Shown piece by piece: positions 7,345-15,236 of a DNA stretch of 43,442 nucleotides. Made by a program: the position numbers and the translations under genes. The first letter of the stretch is position 1, and every line of letters starts with the position of its first letter. The stretch is taken from NCBI GenBank assembly GCA_964526285.1, contig CAZGIW010000022.1, positions 1 to 43,442 of the forward strand, read 5' to 3'. The DNA is from CAYMAZ01 sp964526285. GTDB taxonomy: Bacteria; Bacteroidota; Bacteroidia; Bacteroidales; DTU049. The notes under the pieces are model-generated. The model searched no databases. It had not been told where the DNA came from and was given only the letters and a program-made list of their open reading frames with translations.

Positions 7345-8175
7345 CTATAGCACCACAACTCTGAAATCTTTAGCCATATTGTCTGAAAATAGCCTTAGTA
7401 GTATTGTTTGAGCTGGAATTTCACTTAAATTTATTGGCAGAGAATGTTGCCCTGGCTCAAGATAGACATGGAATTTTTCAATTAATTGACCTTGCAATGT
7501 AAAAATCTGAATTTGAATTTCCTGAGAAATTTGCAGACTGAACTCAACAGTAAATCGTCCATCATTTGGATTGGGAAAAACCCTGGGAGCAAAAGTGTGT
7601 TTAGATTCTGACTGAAACGGTTGGTCATTCTTTTCGATAATTCTTTTTTCACTCAAGGCAGGCATGATATCCTCTTCCTTCAATACAGTGTCAGGGCAAA
7701 TGACAATTTTTGGATTACTGTCAGGAATGCATGGATTTTTTCCATCAAAGTCCAGATAAAGAGTTAAAGGATTTTGATTCTTCTCTTCATCCCAATATGA
7801 TTCACTTATATGTTCAGTCATATCAGAAAATTTGAATCTCAGAGATTTTGAAACAAATTCGCCCTGATTTGCATCACCATCAATGTCGGCAAGATTCATT
7901 GAAAATTCATAATCCCAGTAATACTCCACAACTCTGAAATTGAAATTTCCGTTTTCATCTGACTGAACTTTTGTAATCTGTCCGGTTGCATCATTGACAA
8001 GTGTAATTTCCACTCCACCAATAGGCTGCTCACATTCAGCTGATTTAATTTGACCAAGTAATTTAAAGTGCATGACAGGAGCACCGTATTGTGCAAGCAC
8101 TTTTGATGTAAATCCAATCATGAAGCCTATGAAGGCAAGAATCATGGCAAGTGGACGGTAAAGAACTTTTTTCAT
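7345..8175 (-). CDS. T9SS cargo with rSAM-system N-terminal motif and carboxypeptidase-regulatory-like domain
   Basis: A 276-residue exported protein, first gene of the cluster. The signal peptide ends KVLAQ; cleavage after Ala28 would leave the motif Tyr30-Gly31 to Phe37 (QYGAPVMHF) at the mature N-terminus. Next comes a beta-sandwich like carboxypeptidase-regulatory domains (LGQIKSAECEQPIGGVEITL, then TGQITKVQSDENGNFNFRV), as in the partner lipoproteins of the rSAM/lipoprotein system (TIGR04134) as I recall them. A spacer follows, then a T9SS sorting domain from about residue 198 (RVFPNPNDGRFTVEF). Unlike the usual partner it has no lipobox and should be exported through the outer membrane. 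It has its own -7 element, which may drive all five genes down to the radical SAM enzyme. Confidence 0.8.
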   Translation of the reverse strand: MKKVLYRPLAMILAFIGFMIGFTSKVLAQYGAPVMHFKLLGQIKSAECEQPIGGVEITLVNDATGQITKVQSDENGNFNFRVVEYYWDYEFSMNLADIDGDANQGEFVSKSLRFKFSDMTEHISESYWDEEKNQNPLTLYLDFDGKNPCIPDSNPKIVICPDTVLKEEDIMPALSEKRIIEKNDQPFQSESKHTFAPRVFPNPNDGRFTVEFSLQISQEIQIQIFTLQGQLIEKFHVYLEPGQHSLPINLSEIPAQTILLRLFSDNMAKDFRVVVL

Positions 8176-8202
8176 AATTTAATGTTTTTTCGTTATTTGC
8201 AA

Positions 8203-8210
8203 CAAAAATA
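8203..8210 (-). promoter_or_regulatory. -7 promoter element, rSAM cluster
   Basis: Minus-strand TATTTTTG, a match to TANNTTTG, 27 nt before the first gene of the cluster at 8175. Confidence 0.6.
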
Positions 8211-8287
8211 AGAAGCTTAGAACATTTCAAAAAGTACAAACTGGTATAACCTGAAGTTGAAATGGTAAAACTATGAAGCATAAGGGT

Positions 8288-8318
8288 AAAAAAAACCTGA
8301 AGGAATTCTTCAGGTTTT
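8288..8318 (-). terminator. Rho-independent terminator after the 90-aa gene
   Basis: CCTGAAG and CTTCAGG (8296-8302, 8308-8314) form a 7-bp stem with a 5-nt loop. On the minus strand an eight-T tail follows. It isolates the upstream 90-aa gene from the rSAM cluster. Confidence 0.8.
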
Positions 8319-8407
8319 AAATTAAACAGACCTTTCTTATGTTGCTGTCTGAAAGTTCAGATTATTCTGAAATAATAATAAAAATAAAAATTTGAAAGAA
8401 ACCGGAA

Positions 8408-8680
8408 TTATTGATTATTCATTCTTTCCAGAAGGTTTTCATATTCATCTCTTTCGTCAATTGTTTCAAAATACCTAAATGGTATACCTTCGTTATTATG
8501 TGCATTTTCGGCATCAAACAGATACATCGCATGAGTGTGGTCAAGGATTAAAACTCCTTCGGAATAGAAGAAGTTGCAAAGAGAGCATTCGCATTTTGTT
8601 TTGTTTCGATACACCATGGTTCCCACACGATCGAGAAACCAGTTTCTTCTTTTTTCATTTTCAATTTTTGGCATAGGCAA
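8408..8680 (-). CDS. Small Cys/His protein, probable zinc-binding hypothetical
   Basis: A 90-residue protein without a signal peptide. It has the cluster C-x-C-x2-C at Cys30, Cys32 and Cys35 (CECSLC), and His48 and His50 in LDHTHAMYLFDAEN, enough ligands for one zinc site. The C-terminus is a charged helix. The combination suggests a small zinc-ribbon or nuclease-like fold, but no catalytic HNH pattern is complete and I do not assign a function. It forms a single-gene unit ending in a strong terminator; no clear -7 element was seen upstream. Confidence 0.65.
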   Translation of the reverse strand: MPMPKIENEKRRNWFLDRVGTMVYRNKTKCECSLCNFFYSEGVLILDHTHAMYLFDAENAHNNEGIPFRYFETIDERDEYENLLERMNNQ

Positions 8681-8940
8681 AAGGGCTTAAGTTGAATAAT
8701 TATGGTAAACATAAAGCAATCACCCATTGCATAACACTATACAACAAGCAATTACAAAACATCTTGAAATCAGAAAACTAAACGAACAAGGCAATTGAAC
8801 AGCAATGGCAATAATTTTTTGGAACAAGACAGACAAGAAAAAAATGAAAAGGTTTAATGGGGAAAAAAAATAATTCAACTTTTATATAATGGCTTTTGGC
8901 TGAATTTTGATTGAACTACAACATACTGATATTGAATGAC

Positions 8941-8990
8941 AAAAACGTTACTAACGGTTAAGTAACGGATATAGTATTAGAAATGAATAA
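8941..8990 (+). repeat. Type A intergenic repeat
   Basis: Contains the core with perfect 7-bp inverted arms CGTTACT (8946-8952) and AGTAACG (8961-8967) around AACGGTTA, followed by GATATAGTATT. It lies in the 551-bp gene-free stretch 8681-9231, which otherwise holds only a degenerate type B copy and the peptidase promoter. Confidence 0.75.
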
Positions 8991-9017
8991 GTTACAGACA
9001 TGTATGCATTGATTTAA

Positions 9018-9105
9018 AAAAATCCAAAACTTGAAATTGTGCAAAACAAGCAATCAAATTAATTAACGAATATGTATCTGATATAATTCAGGTTTTTATT
9101 CTCAT
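9018..9105 (+). repeat. Degenerate type B intergenic repeat
   Basis: Aligns with the type B copy at 36392-36492: CCAAAACTTGAA, then AGCAAT, TTAACGAATA and ATTCAGGTTTTT occur in the same order, but the central core has decayed. Confidence 0.5.
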
Positions 9106-9204
9106 AAAATGAAAACGTAATCAAAAAAAAATACACTATTATTATAAAAATAGTTTATCTTAAAGATAAATTGATGAGCAATAATCATATTTTTAATAAC
9201 TCCT

Positions 9205-9212
9205 TATCTTTG
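9205..9212 (+). promoter_or_regulatory. -7 promoter element, MtfA-like peptidase
   Basis: TATCTTTG followed by C, a perfect TANNTTTG(C) match, 19 nt before the ATG. Confidence 0.7.
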
Positions 9213-9231
9213 CATAAATATTAAAAAAAAC

Positions 9232-10101
9232 ATGATTCCATTTTTTCTGGCCGTTTGTTTTGTTTTATTGCTTCTCATTGTGTTTGTAAGAACATCCAGA
9301 AGAAACTGGTTAAAACCTGAAGGAGAATTTCCACAACATTGGAAAACTATTCTTTTAAACAAAATTGGGTATTATAATTCACTTTCTCCTGAGAATAAGA
9401 TCCTTTTTGAATATAAGGTTCATGAGTTTTTATTAAATTGCAAAATCACAGGCATTGGAATTGAAATCAATGACACAGACCGTTTGTTGACAGCCTCAAG
9501 TGCTATAATTCCAATTTTTGCATTTACAAATTGGAAGTACCATAATTTGAGCGAAGTACTGATATATCCTGATAACTTCAACGAAACATTTCAAACAGGC
9601 ACAGATCAAAACATAATGGGTATGGTTGGCACAGGATATATGGAAGATAAGATGATTATTTCACAAAAAGCACTTTATTATGGATTTAACAACCAGAGTG
9701 ACAAAAAAAATACAGCCATTCATGAATTTGTCCATCTTATTGATAAGGCAGATGGCGTCGTAGATGGAATTCCCGAACTTTTGCTTGACAAACAATATGT
9801 CATGCCATGGATTGAGCTTATACGTATGAAGATTGAAAAAATTTATGAGGGGAGTTCAGATATTAATCCCTATGGAGCATCAAGTAAAACGGAATTTTTT
9901 GCAGTTGTGAGTGAGTATTTTTTTGAAAACCCCAAACTATTAAAAGAAAAACATCCATTATTGTATAAGTACCTTCAAAAAATATTCAAGCAACCTGACA
10001 TATTAAGTAAATTTAAAAGAAGCGTGAAACAAAAACCACGCAGAAATGATGTATGTCTTTGTGGGAGTGGAAAAAAGTTTAAGCATTGCTGTGGGAATTA
10101 A
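9232..10101 (+). CDS. mtfA: MtfA-like zinc peptidase with C-terminal SEC-C motif
   Basis: A 289-residue protein. Residues 1-19 are a hydrophobic anchor. The body is an M90/MtfA (glucose-regulated metallopeptidase) domain: HEFVH at His164-Glu165 to His168 is the HExxH zinc site, and Glu221 in SKTEFFAVVSEYFFENP is the expected third ligand. The last 20 residues form a SEC-C metal-binding motif, Cys275, Cys277 and Cys286-Cys287 (VCLCGSGKKFKHCC). E. coli MtfA binds the Mlc repressor and lacks this tail, so partner recognition may differ here. It is a monocistronic gene between two repeat-bearing intergenic stretches, with a strong -7 element. The family assignment is firm; the physiological role in this lineage is not known. 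Confidence 0.85.
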   Translation: MIPFFLAVCFVLLLLIVFVRTSRRNWLKPEGEFPQHWKTILLNKIGYYNSLSPENKILFEYKVHEFLLNCKITGIGIEINDTDRLLTASSAIIPIFAFTNWKYHNLSEVLIYPDNFNETFQTGTDQNIMGMVGTGYMEDKMIISQKALYYGFNNQSDKKNTAIHEFVHLIDKADGVVDGIPELLLDKQYVMPWIELIRMKIEKIYEGSSDINPYGASSKTEFFAVVSEYFFENPKLLKEKHPLLYKYLQKIFKQPDILSKFKRSVKQKPRRNDVCLCGSGKKFKHCCGN

Positions 10102-10140
10102 AAAAGTTATTATTCATTTTTTAAATCACATACATTCGCA

Positions 10141-10212
10141 AACGCAGCAATAGCGTCATTTAGTCGTTTGTAACGGTTAGTAACGAATAAGTTTAGATTT
10201 TTCGGGACTTTC
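10141..10212 (+). repeat. Type B intergenic repeat
   Basis: GCAGCAATAGCGTCATTTA, then the shared core GGTTAGTAACGAATAAG and TTTTTCGGGACTT. It lies at the start of the 762-bp gene-free stretch 10102-10863, which is largely made of these repeats. Confidence 0.75.
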
Positions 10213-10321
10213 AGAGGCAATAGCAAAAGCTTTTATTACATTTTTGTGTTTAAATCCTCTCAGTTTTCTGTTTTAAAATATGTTAAAATGATAGAATTAA
10301 CCATGTGTAAATAGCTAATAA

Positions 10322-10773
10322 TCAACAACAAAAACGTTGTTAACCGTTAGTAACGAATATAGTATTGATAATGAACATGTTACAGAAGCGTATTTTTGAT
10401 TTACAAACCTGAAATAGGCTAGGGATTTTACAATTAATAACAAAAAAGTTATTAACCGTTAGTTAAGTGTATATTCTTGATAATCAGCATTTAGAAGAAT
10501 ATTTGATGTTCATTTTTAGAAAACAAAACTTCGTATGTTGCTTATAGTCAACAACAAAAACGTTGTTAACGGTTAGTAACGGATATAGTATTGATAATAA
10601 ACATGTTACAGAAGCGTATTTTTGATTTACAAACCTGAAATAGGCTAGTAATTTTTCAATCAATAACTGAAATGTTGTTAACAGTTAGTAAGAAATATAT
10701 TCCTGAAAAACAATAAGTTGAAGAATATTTGATGTTCATTTTCAGAAAATATAACTTCATAAGCTGCTTATAG
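10322..10773 (+). repeat. 226-bp tandem repeat built from type A cores (two full units)
   Basis: Two head-to-tail units of 226 bp (10322-10547, 10548-10773) and the start of a third. Anchors such as TCAACAACAAAAACG (10322, 10548) and GATGTTCATTTT recur at exactly 226 bp. Each unit contains one intact and one degenerate type A core about 112 bp apart. No frame is open across it. Confidence 0.8.
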
Positions 10774-10835
10774 TCAGCAACAAAAACGTTATTAACGGTT
10801 AGTAACGGATAAGTTTAGGTTTTTCGGGACTTTCA
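10774..10835 (+). repeat. Hybrid type A/type B repeat
   Basis: Begins as a third 226-bp unit (TCAGCAACAAAAACG, type A) but continues after the shared GTTAGTAACGGATA core with the type B ending GTTTAGGTTTTTCGGGACTT, as if recombined at the core. Confidence 0.65.
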
Positions 10836-10863
10836 ATTGCCTCTCATAAGAAAAAAAGATAAT

Positions 10864-13803
10864 CTACCCAATCCCCATCATCAAAACCTCAGCTGGATGA
10901 AACGCATGTTTCCCCGTGCCATCATGTATCTGCTCCCTGCAACTGGTGCCCGGTGCAACTATCAAATCTCCTTCATCTGAATTTCTAACCTCAGGAAACA
11001 ACACCATCTCACCTATCTGCATGGAAACATCATAATGCTCTTTCTCGTATCCAAATGCGCCGGCCATGCCGCAACATCCTGATTTAATCTCTGTAACTGT
11101 AAAATTTTCAGGCAACTCCAGCATCTTCTTCAATACCGAAGTGTCTGCCAATGCCTTTTGATGACAGTGTCCGTGCATTTTTATACTTATTGTATTACTA
11201 TTGAAATCTGCTGAACTGATACGACCTGCATCAAATTCACGAATTATGAATTCTTCAAATAACAATGCATGTTTTGACAAACGTATTGCATCGGGTTTTA
11301 TATCTGCATCACTCAAACTGATATATTCATCCCTGAAACCTAAAATCGCTGATGGTTCAATCCCAACCAATGGACACTGTTCATTGACAAGCTTACTAAA
11401 AATTTCAATATTTTCAACTGCAATCTTTTTTGCCTTTCTAAGCAATCCTTTTGAAAGATAGGTTCTTGCACTCACATTATGTTTTACAATATGAACATGA
11501 TACTTCAACCCAACCAATAATTGAATAACTGCCATCCCCACATGTGCATCCTGATAGTTACTGAATTCATCAATAAACAAAACCAACTCTCCCCTGGCTT
11601 TATCAACTGAGGGATTATGGGTTTTCAAATATGCCTGCGCTTGTTTTATCAATGTCTTTTTTGGCAAAATCGGCATGGAACGCTTTTTTGAAAAGCCAAT
11701 CATTCCCTGCACCAATCCGGAAATTAGTTTTGTTTTCATCATTGCATTATACATTCGCGGTGCAATCATTCCCAATCGATTGAGCCGGTCAATTTTTCCA
11801 ATAGCCCTGGACCTTAATGGCACACCGTGTGAATCATACCATTGCTGAAGAAACTCCGACTTAAATTTTGTCATATCCACATTTGAAGGACATTCCGATT
11901 TACAGGCTTTGCATGACAAACACAAATCCATCACTTCTTTGATTTCTTTATGGTCAAATGGATTCTTTTTTTGCGAATTTGTTAAAAACTCTCTTAAAAT
12001 ATTTGCCCTCGCCCGGGTGGAGTGTTTTTCATCAAGTGTTGCCATATAACTTGGGCACATTGTCCCTCCGCTCAGATGTGTCCTTCTGCAATCGGCCGAA
12101 CCATTACATTTTTCAACGGAACGTAGAATCCCCCCTTCTTCTGAAAAATCAAAAACAGTTTGAAAGTTTCTTTCATCACGCCCCGACTCATAACGCAGAA
12201 AGGTGTTCATTGCTGGAGTGTCGATTATTTTATTACGATTGAAAACTCCACATGAATCCCAAACATTTTTCAACTCTATAATCAGTTGATAGTTATCCTC
12301 TCCTATCATCAGGGGAATAAATTCACCGCGCAATCGTCCATCACCATGTTCACCACTGAGGCTGCCGCCATATTTTTTTACCAGCAATGCTGTTTCATGG
12401 GCTAGAGTTCTGAACAATTCTACGTCTTTGGGGTCTTTCAGATTTAATACAGGACGCAAATGAAGTTCTCCAGTCCCAACGTGAGCATAATAAATACACT
12501 GCAAACTGTATTTTTCAAGGAGTTGATTAAATTCCTGAATATACAACAGCAATGTGTGAGGGCTGACTGCTGTATCTTCAATCACCGGAACAGGCTTTGC
12601 ATCTCCTGGCATATTTGACAATACTCCCAGTCCGGCTTTTCGCAAATTCCATACTTTCTTAATGTCATCGCCCCAAACCACAGGAAAATGATATCCAAAT
12701 GCAGACGCCTTCATGTCTTCAATCATTTTATCTGCCTTGTTCTGCAACTCCTCTTTACTGTATCCTGCAAACTCTACAATAAGTATGGCTTCTGGGTCGC
12801 CCTGAAGGAAAAATCGATTTTTACTTTGTGTTGGATTCTCTTTTGTAAGTTCCAGAACTTTTCCGTCCATCAGCTCCACCGAGGTAGGTTTGTGCATCAG
12901 GGCAATCAGATTTGCCCGCAATGATTCCTCAAGGCTTTCGAAATGAATGCAAACAAGATTGACAATGGGTGGAGGCACATCAACCAGATTTAATGTGGCC
13001 GATGTGATAAAAGCCAGTGTCCCCTCAGAGCCAGCAATGAGTTTTGCCATATTGAACGGTTTTCCTTCTTTGGTAAACGGTTCTGTTTCTAGCAGTAAAT
13101 CAATGGCATACCCTGTGTTTCGGCGCTTTATTGCATGGTCAGGATATTCCTTTCTTATATTTTTCTGAATTGTTTCATCTGAAAGTCTGTCTCTCAGGTG
13201 CCTGTAAATCTCTCCTTCCAGATTTGGCAACTGACATTTTGCATGAAATTCAAGTACACTGAGTTCTCCAAATGTCACTTCACTGCCGTCGCTGAGAATT
13301 GCTTCAACTGAAAGCAGGTGGTCACGTGTGCTTCCATAAATGAGTGAACGTGCTCCGCATGAATTGTTTCCAATCATTCCGCCTATCATACAACGGTTTG
13401 AAGTGGATGTTTCGGGTCCAAAAAACAAACCGTGCGGTTGCAGTATCATATTCAGTTCATCAAGTATAACTGCTGGTTGCACTGTAACCTGTCGTCTTTC
13501 AACATTCAAATTCAGTATTTCAGTAAAATGTTTAGACACATCCACAATCACACCGTTACCCACAACCTGACCGGCAAGTGATGTGCCTGCAGTTCGTGGA
13601 ATCAGTGTTAGATTATGTTTTGAGGCTAGAAGTATCAGTTGTCTGATATCATCTTTTGTTTTTGGAAAGCAAACAGCCAGAGGTTTTTCCCTATAAGCTG
13701 AAGCATCCGTAGAATACATGAGTAAATGCAATTCGTCCGTATGGATTTCACCTGCAAATTCGATGTTTAAATCATTGACAAATTGTATCAGATTCTCACT
13801 CAT
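10864..13803 (-). CDS. FAD-linked oxidase/Fe-S fusion (YdiJ/GlcD-like 2-hydroxyacid dehydrogenase)
   Basis: A 979-residue (985 from an upstream Met) cytosolic flavoprotein. An N-terminal FAD_binding_4 domain has PRTAGTSLAGQ and GGMIGNNSCGARSLIYG. An FAD-oxidase C domain follows (KLIAGSEGTLAF, YAHVGTGELHLRPVL, SGEHGDGRLRGEF). Next are a ferredoxin-like segment with CNGSADCRR and CLSCKACKSECP for two 4Fe-4S clusters, and a C-terminal CCG-type domain (GHCHQKA, SGCCGMAGAFGYE). This order matches D-2-hydroxyglutarate/D-lactate dehydrogenases of the YdiJ type, which oxidise a 2-hydroxyacid and pass electrons to a membrane acceptor; substrate not determinable. The start at 13803 overlaps the folC stop in ATGAGTGA, a translational-coupling arrangement; the alternative Met at 13821 overlaps more. 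Confidence 0.88.
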   Translation of the reverse strand: MSENLIQFVNDLNIEFAGEIHTDELHLLMYSTDASAYREKPLAVCFPKTKDDIRQLILLASKHNLTLIPRTAGTSLAGQVVGNGVIVDVSKHFTEILNLNVERRQVTVQPAVILDELNMILQPHGLFFGPETSTSNRCMIGGMIGNNSCGARSLIYGSTRDHLLSVEAILSDGSEVTFGELSVLEFHAKCQLPNLEGEIYRHLRDRLSDETIQKNIRKEYPDHAIKRRNTGYAIDLLLETEPFTKEGKPFNMAKLIAGSEGTLAFITSATLNLVDVPPPIVNLVCIHFESLEESLRANLIALMHKPTSVELMDGKVLELTKENPTQSKNRFFLQGDPEAILIVEFAGYSKEELQNKADKMIEDMKASAFGYHFPVVWGDDIKKVWNLRKAGLGVLSNMPGDAKPVPVIEDTAVSPHTLLLYIQEFNQLLEKYSLQCIYYAHVGTGELHLRPVLNLKDPKDVELFRTLAHETALLVKKYGGSLSGEHGDGRLRGEFIPLMIGEDNYQLIIELKNVWDSCGVFNRNKIIDTPAMNTFLRYESGRDERNFQTVFDFSEEGGILRSVEKCNGSADCRRTHLSGGTMCPSYMATLDEKHSTRARANILREFLTNSQKKNPFDHKEIKEVMDLCLSCKACKSECPSNVDMTKFKSEFLQQWYDSHGVPLRSRAIGKIDRLNRLGMIAPRMYNAMMKTKLISGLVQGMIGFSKKRSMPILPKKTLIKQAQAYLKTHNPSVDKARGELVLFIDEFSNYQDAHVGMAVIQLLVGLKYHVHIVKHNVSARTYLSKGLLRKAKKIAVENIEIFSKLVNEQCPLVGIEPSAILGFRDEYISLSDADIKPDAIRLSKHALLFEEFIIREFDAGRISSADFNSNTISIKMHGHCHQKALADTSVLKKMLELPENFTVTEIKSGCCGMAGAFGYEKEHYDVSMQIGEMVLFPEVRNSDEGDLIVAPGTSCREQIHDGTGKHAFHPAEVLMMGIG

Positions 13804-15121
13804 CTTTGTTATGTTTTTCAATCAGGGGAGGAATTTCAGCAACAACAAAAGTACTGCCTCCGCAAAAAATAAAATCATTTTCAGCATCTGCACTTTTTTG
13901 TGCTGCCTCAAAAGCTTGTTCCACTGTTTTGTGAACTGAAAAACTCAAGTCATGTTTTTTTGCATATTCGCCCAGTGTTTCTGCATCCAATGCACGAGGA
14001 ACATTTGCTTTGCAAAAATAGTATTCAGCCTGGGCGGGCAGAATTGAGAACAGTTCATCAAGACTTTTATCATTATTTACCCCAAAAACCACATGCAGTT
14101 TTTCATGCTTTTGTGATAAAATCTGTTGGAATATGAGTTGAAGTCCTTCATTATTATGTGCCACATCACAAATCACTGCAGGTTTTTCGCCGGCTGTTTC
14201 CCACCGACCAATGATTTGAGTATTGAAAATGACATTGGCAATGCCTTTTTTTATAATGCGCTTTTTAATTTTAAATCCCTGTTTCTTTAACAGTCTCACT
14301 GATTCAACCACTGTAAGCAAGTTTTTTTCCTGATATCTTCCTTTCAACGGGCAGCGAATATTTTTAACATAAATTTTCCCTTTGCGTAAGATATTCCCAC
14401 ACATGCATGCGGGACGTGCAGTGTTTTGATGGAAAAACAAATACTTGTCAGCCTGCTTGAGGTGTGCATTTTGTTTTTTTGCAATATTTCTGAAAACGGG
14501 AAGAGTTTCAGAGGATGATTCTCCAATAACAACTGGTATCTGTGGTTTAATTATTCCAGCTTTTTCTGTGGCAATTTTCTCAAGCGTATCACCAAGAAAC
14601 ACAGTGTGATCCATTCCAATGTTTGTAATAACAGAAAGTAAAGGTGTTATCACATTGGTTGAATCAAGACGGCCGCCCATTCCGGTTTCAATGACTGCAA
14701 TATCAACATTTTCATGCTTAAACCAAGTAAAAGCCAAAGCAACACTGATTTCAAAAAATGACGGCTCGATTGATTCAATGGAAGATTTGTGTTTATTGAT
14801 AAACTCGGTCACAAATTTTTTGGGAATCTTTTTTCCGTTGATTCGCATACGTTCACGATAATCAAACATATGCGGAGAAGTATAGAGTCCGGTTTTTAAT
14901 CCTGATTCTTGTAGTATTGATGCAAGCATGTGAGAAACAGAACCTTTTCCATTGGTGCCGGCAATATGAATGCAATTGAGTCCTTCATGAGGATTGCCTG
15001 TCATCTGCATAAGCAAATGTGTATTATCCAGATTTGCCTTGTAAGCAGCTGCGCCAATGCGTTGATACATTGGCAGTTTCTCAAAAATCCAATTGACAGT
15101 TTCTTGATAGTTCATGGCCAT
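13796..15121 (-). CDS. folC: Bifunctional folylpolyglutamate/dihydrofolate synthase FolC
   Basis: A 441-residue Mur-ligase-family enzyme. The ATP-binding loop GTNGKGS is at residues 55-61. The family signature LYTSPHMFDYRERMRINGK follows, then IDIAVIETGMGGRLDSTN with the Mg-binding Glu, and the C-terminal ligase domain with CDVAHNNEGL. It adds glutamate to dihydropteroate and to reduced folates in the cytosol. Length is as usual for the family. Two Met codons (15121 and 15115) are possible starts. A -7 element lies at 15138-15145. It is the first gene of a two-gene unit with the FAD/Fe-S oxidase, overlapping it by 8 nt; no functional link between the two is obvious. Confidence 0.92.
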   Translation of the reverse strand: MAMNYQETVNWIFEKLPMYQRIGAAAYKANLDNTHLLMQMTGNPHEGLNCIHIAGTNGKGSVSHMLASILQESGLKTGLYTSPHMFDYRERMRINGKKIPKKFVTEFINKHKSSIESIEPSFFEISVALAFTWFKHENVDIAVIETGMGGRLDSTNVITPLLSVITNIGMDHTVFLGDTLEKIATEKAGIIKPQIPVVIGESSSETLPVFRNIAKKQNAHLKQADKYLFFHQNTARPACMCGNILRKGKIYVKNIRCPLKGRYQEKNLLTVVESVRLLKKQGFKIKKRIIKKGIANVIFNTQIIGRWETAGEKPAVICDVAHNNEGLQLIFQQILSQKHEKLHVVFGVNNDKSLDELFSILPAQAEYYFCKANVPRALDAETLGEYAKKHDLSFSVHKTVEQAFEAAQKSADAENDFIFCGGSTFVVAEIPPLIEKHNKDE

Positions 15122-15137
15122 TCTGATGATAAATGAG

Positions 15138-15145
15138 CAAAGTTA
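15138..15145 (-). promoter_or_regulatory. -7 promoter element, folC
   Basis: Minus-strand TAACTTTG followed by C, a TANNTTTG(C) match 16 nt before the folC ATG. Confidence 0.6.
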
Positions 15146-15212
15146 GATGAATTTTTGTTACGGATAATTTCAAAAATCTGAGAATATGAAAAATGAAAAA
15201 GAATTTTCTTTG

Positions 15213-15220
15213 TATATTTG
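15213..15220 (+). promoter_or_regulatory. -7 promoter element deciding the start at 15237
   Basis: TATATTTG lies 16 nt before the ATG at 15237 but downstream of an in-frame ATG at 15186, so the longer start would not be on the transcript. Confidence 0.6.
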
Positions 15221-15236
15221 TAAAAAAACTTCAAAT

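Noticed and set aside
10322..10800. CRISPR array
   Set aside because: The units are 226 bp, conserved throughout instead of alternating repeats with unique spacers, and no cas gene is present.
15186..15236. Upstream ATG as the start of the 492-aa T9SS protein
   Set aside because: It precedes the -7 promoter element and adds 17 charged residues before the signal peptide.
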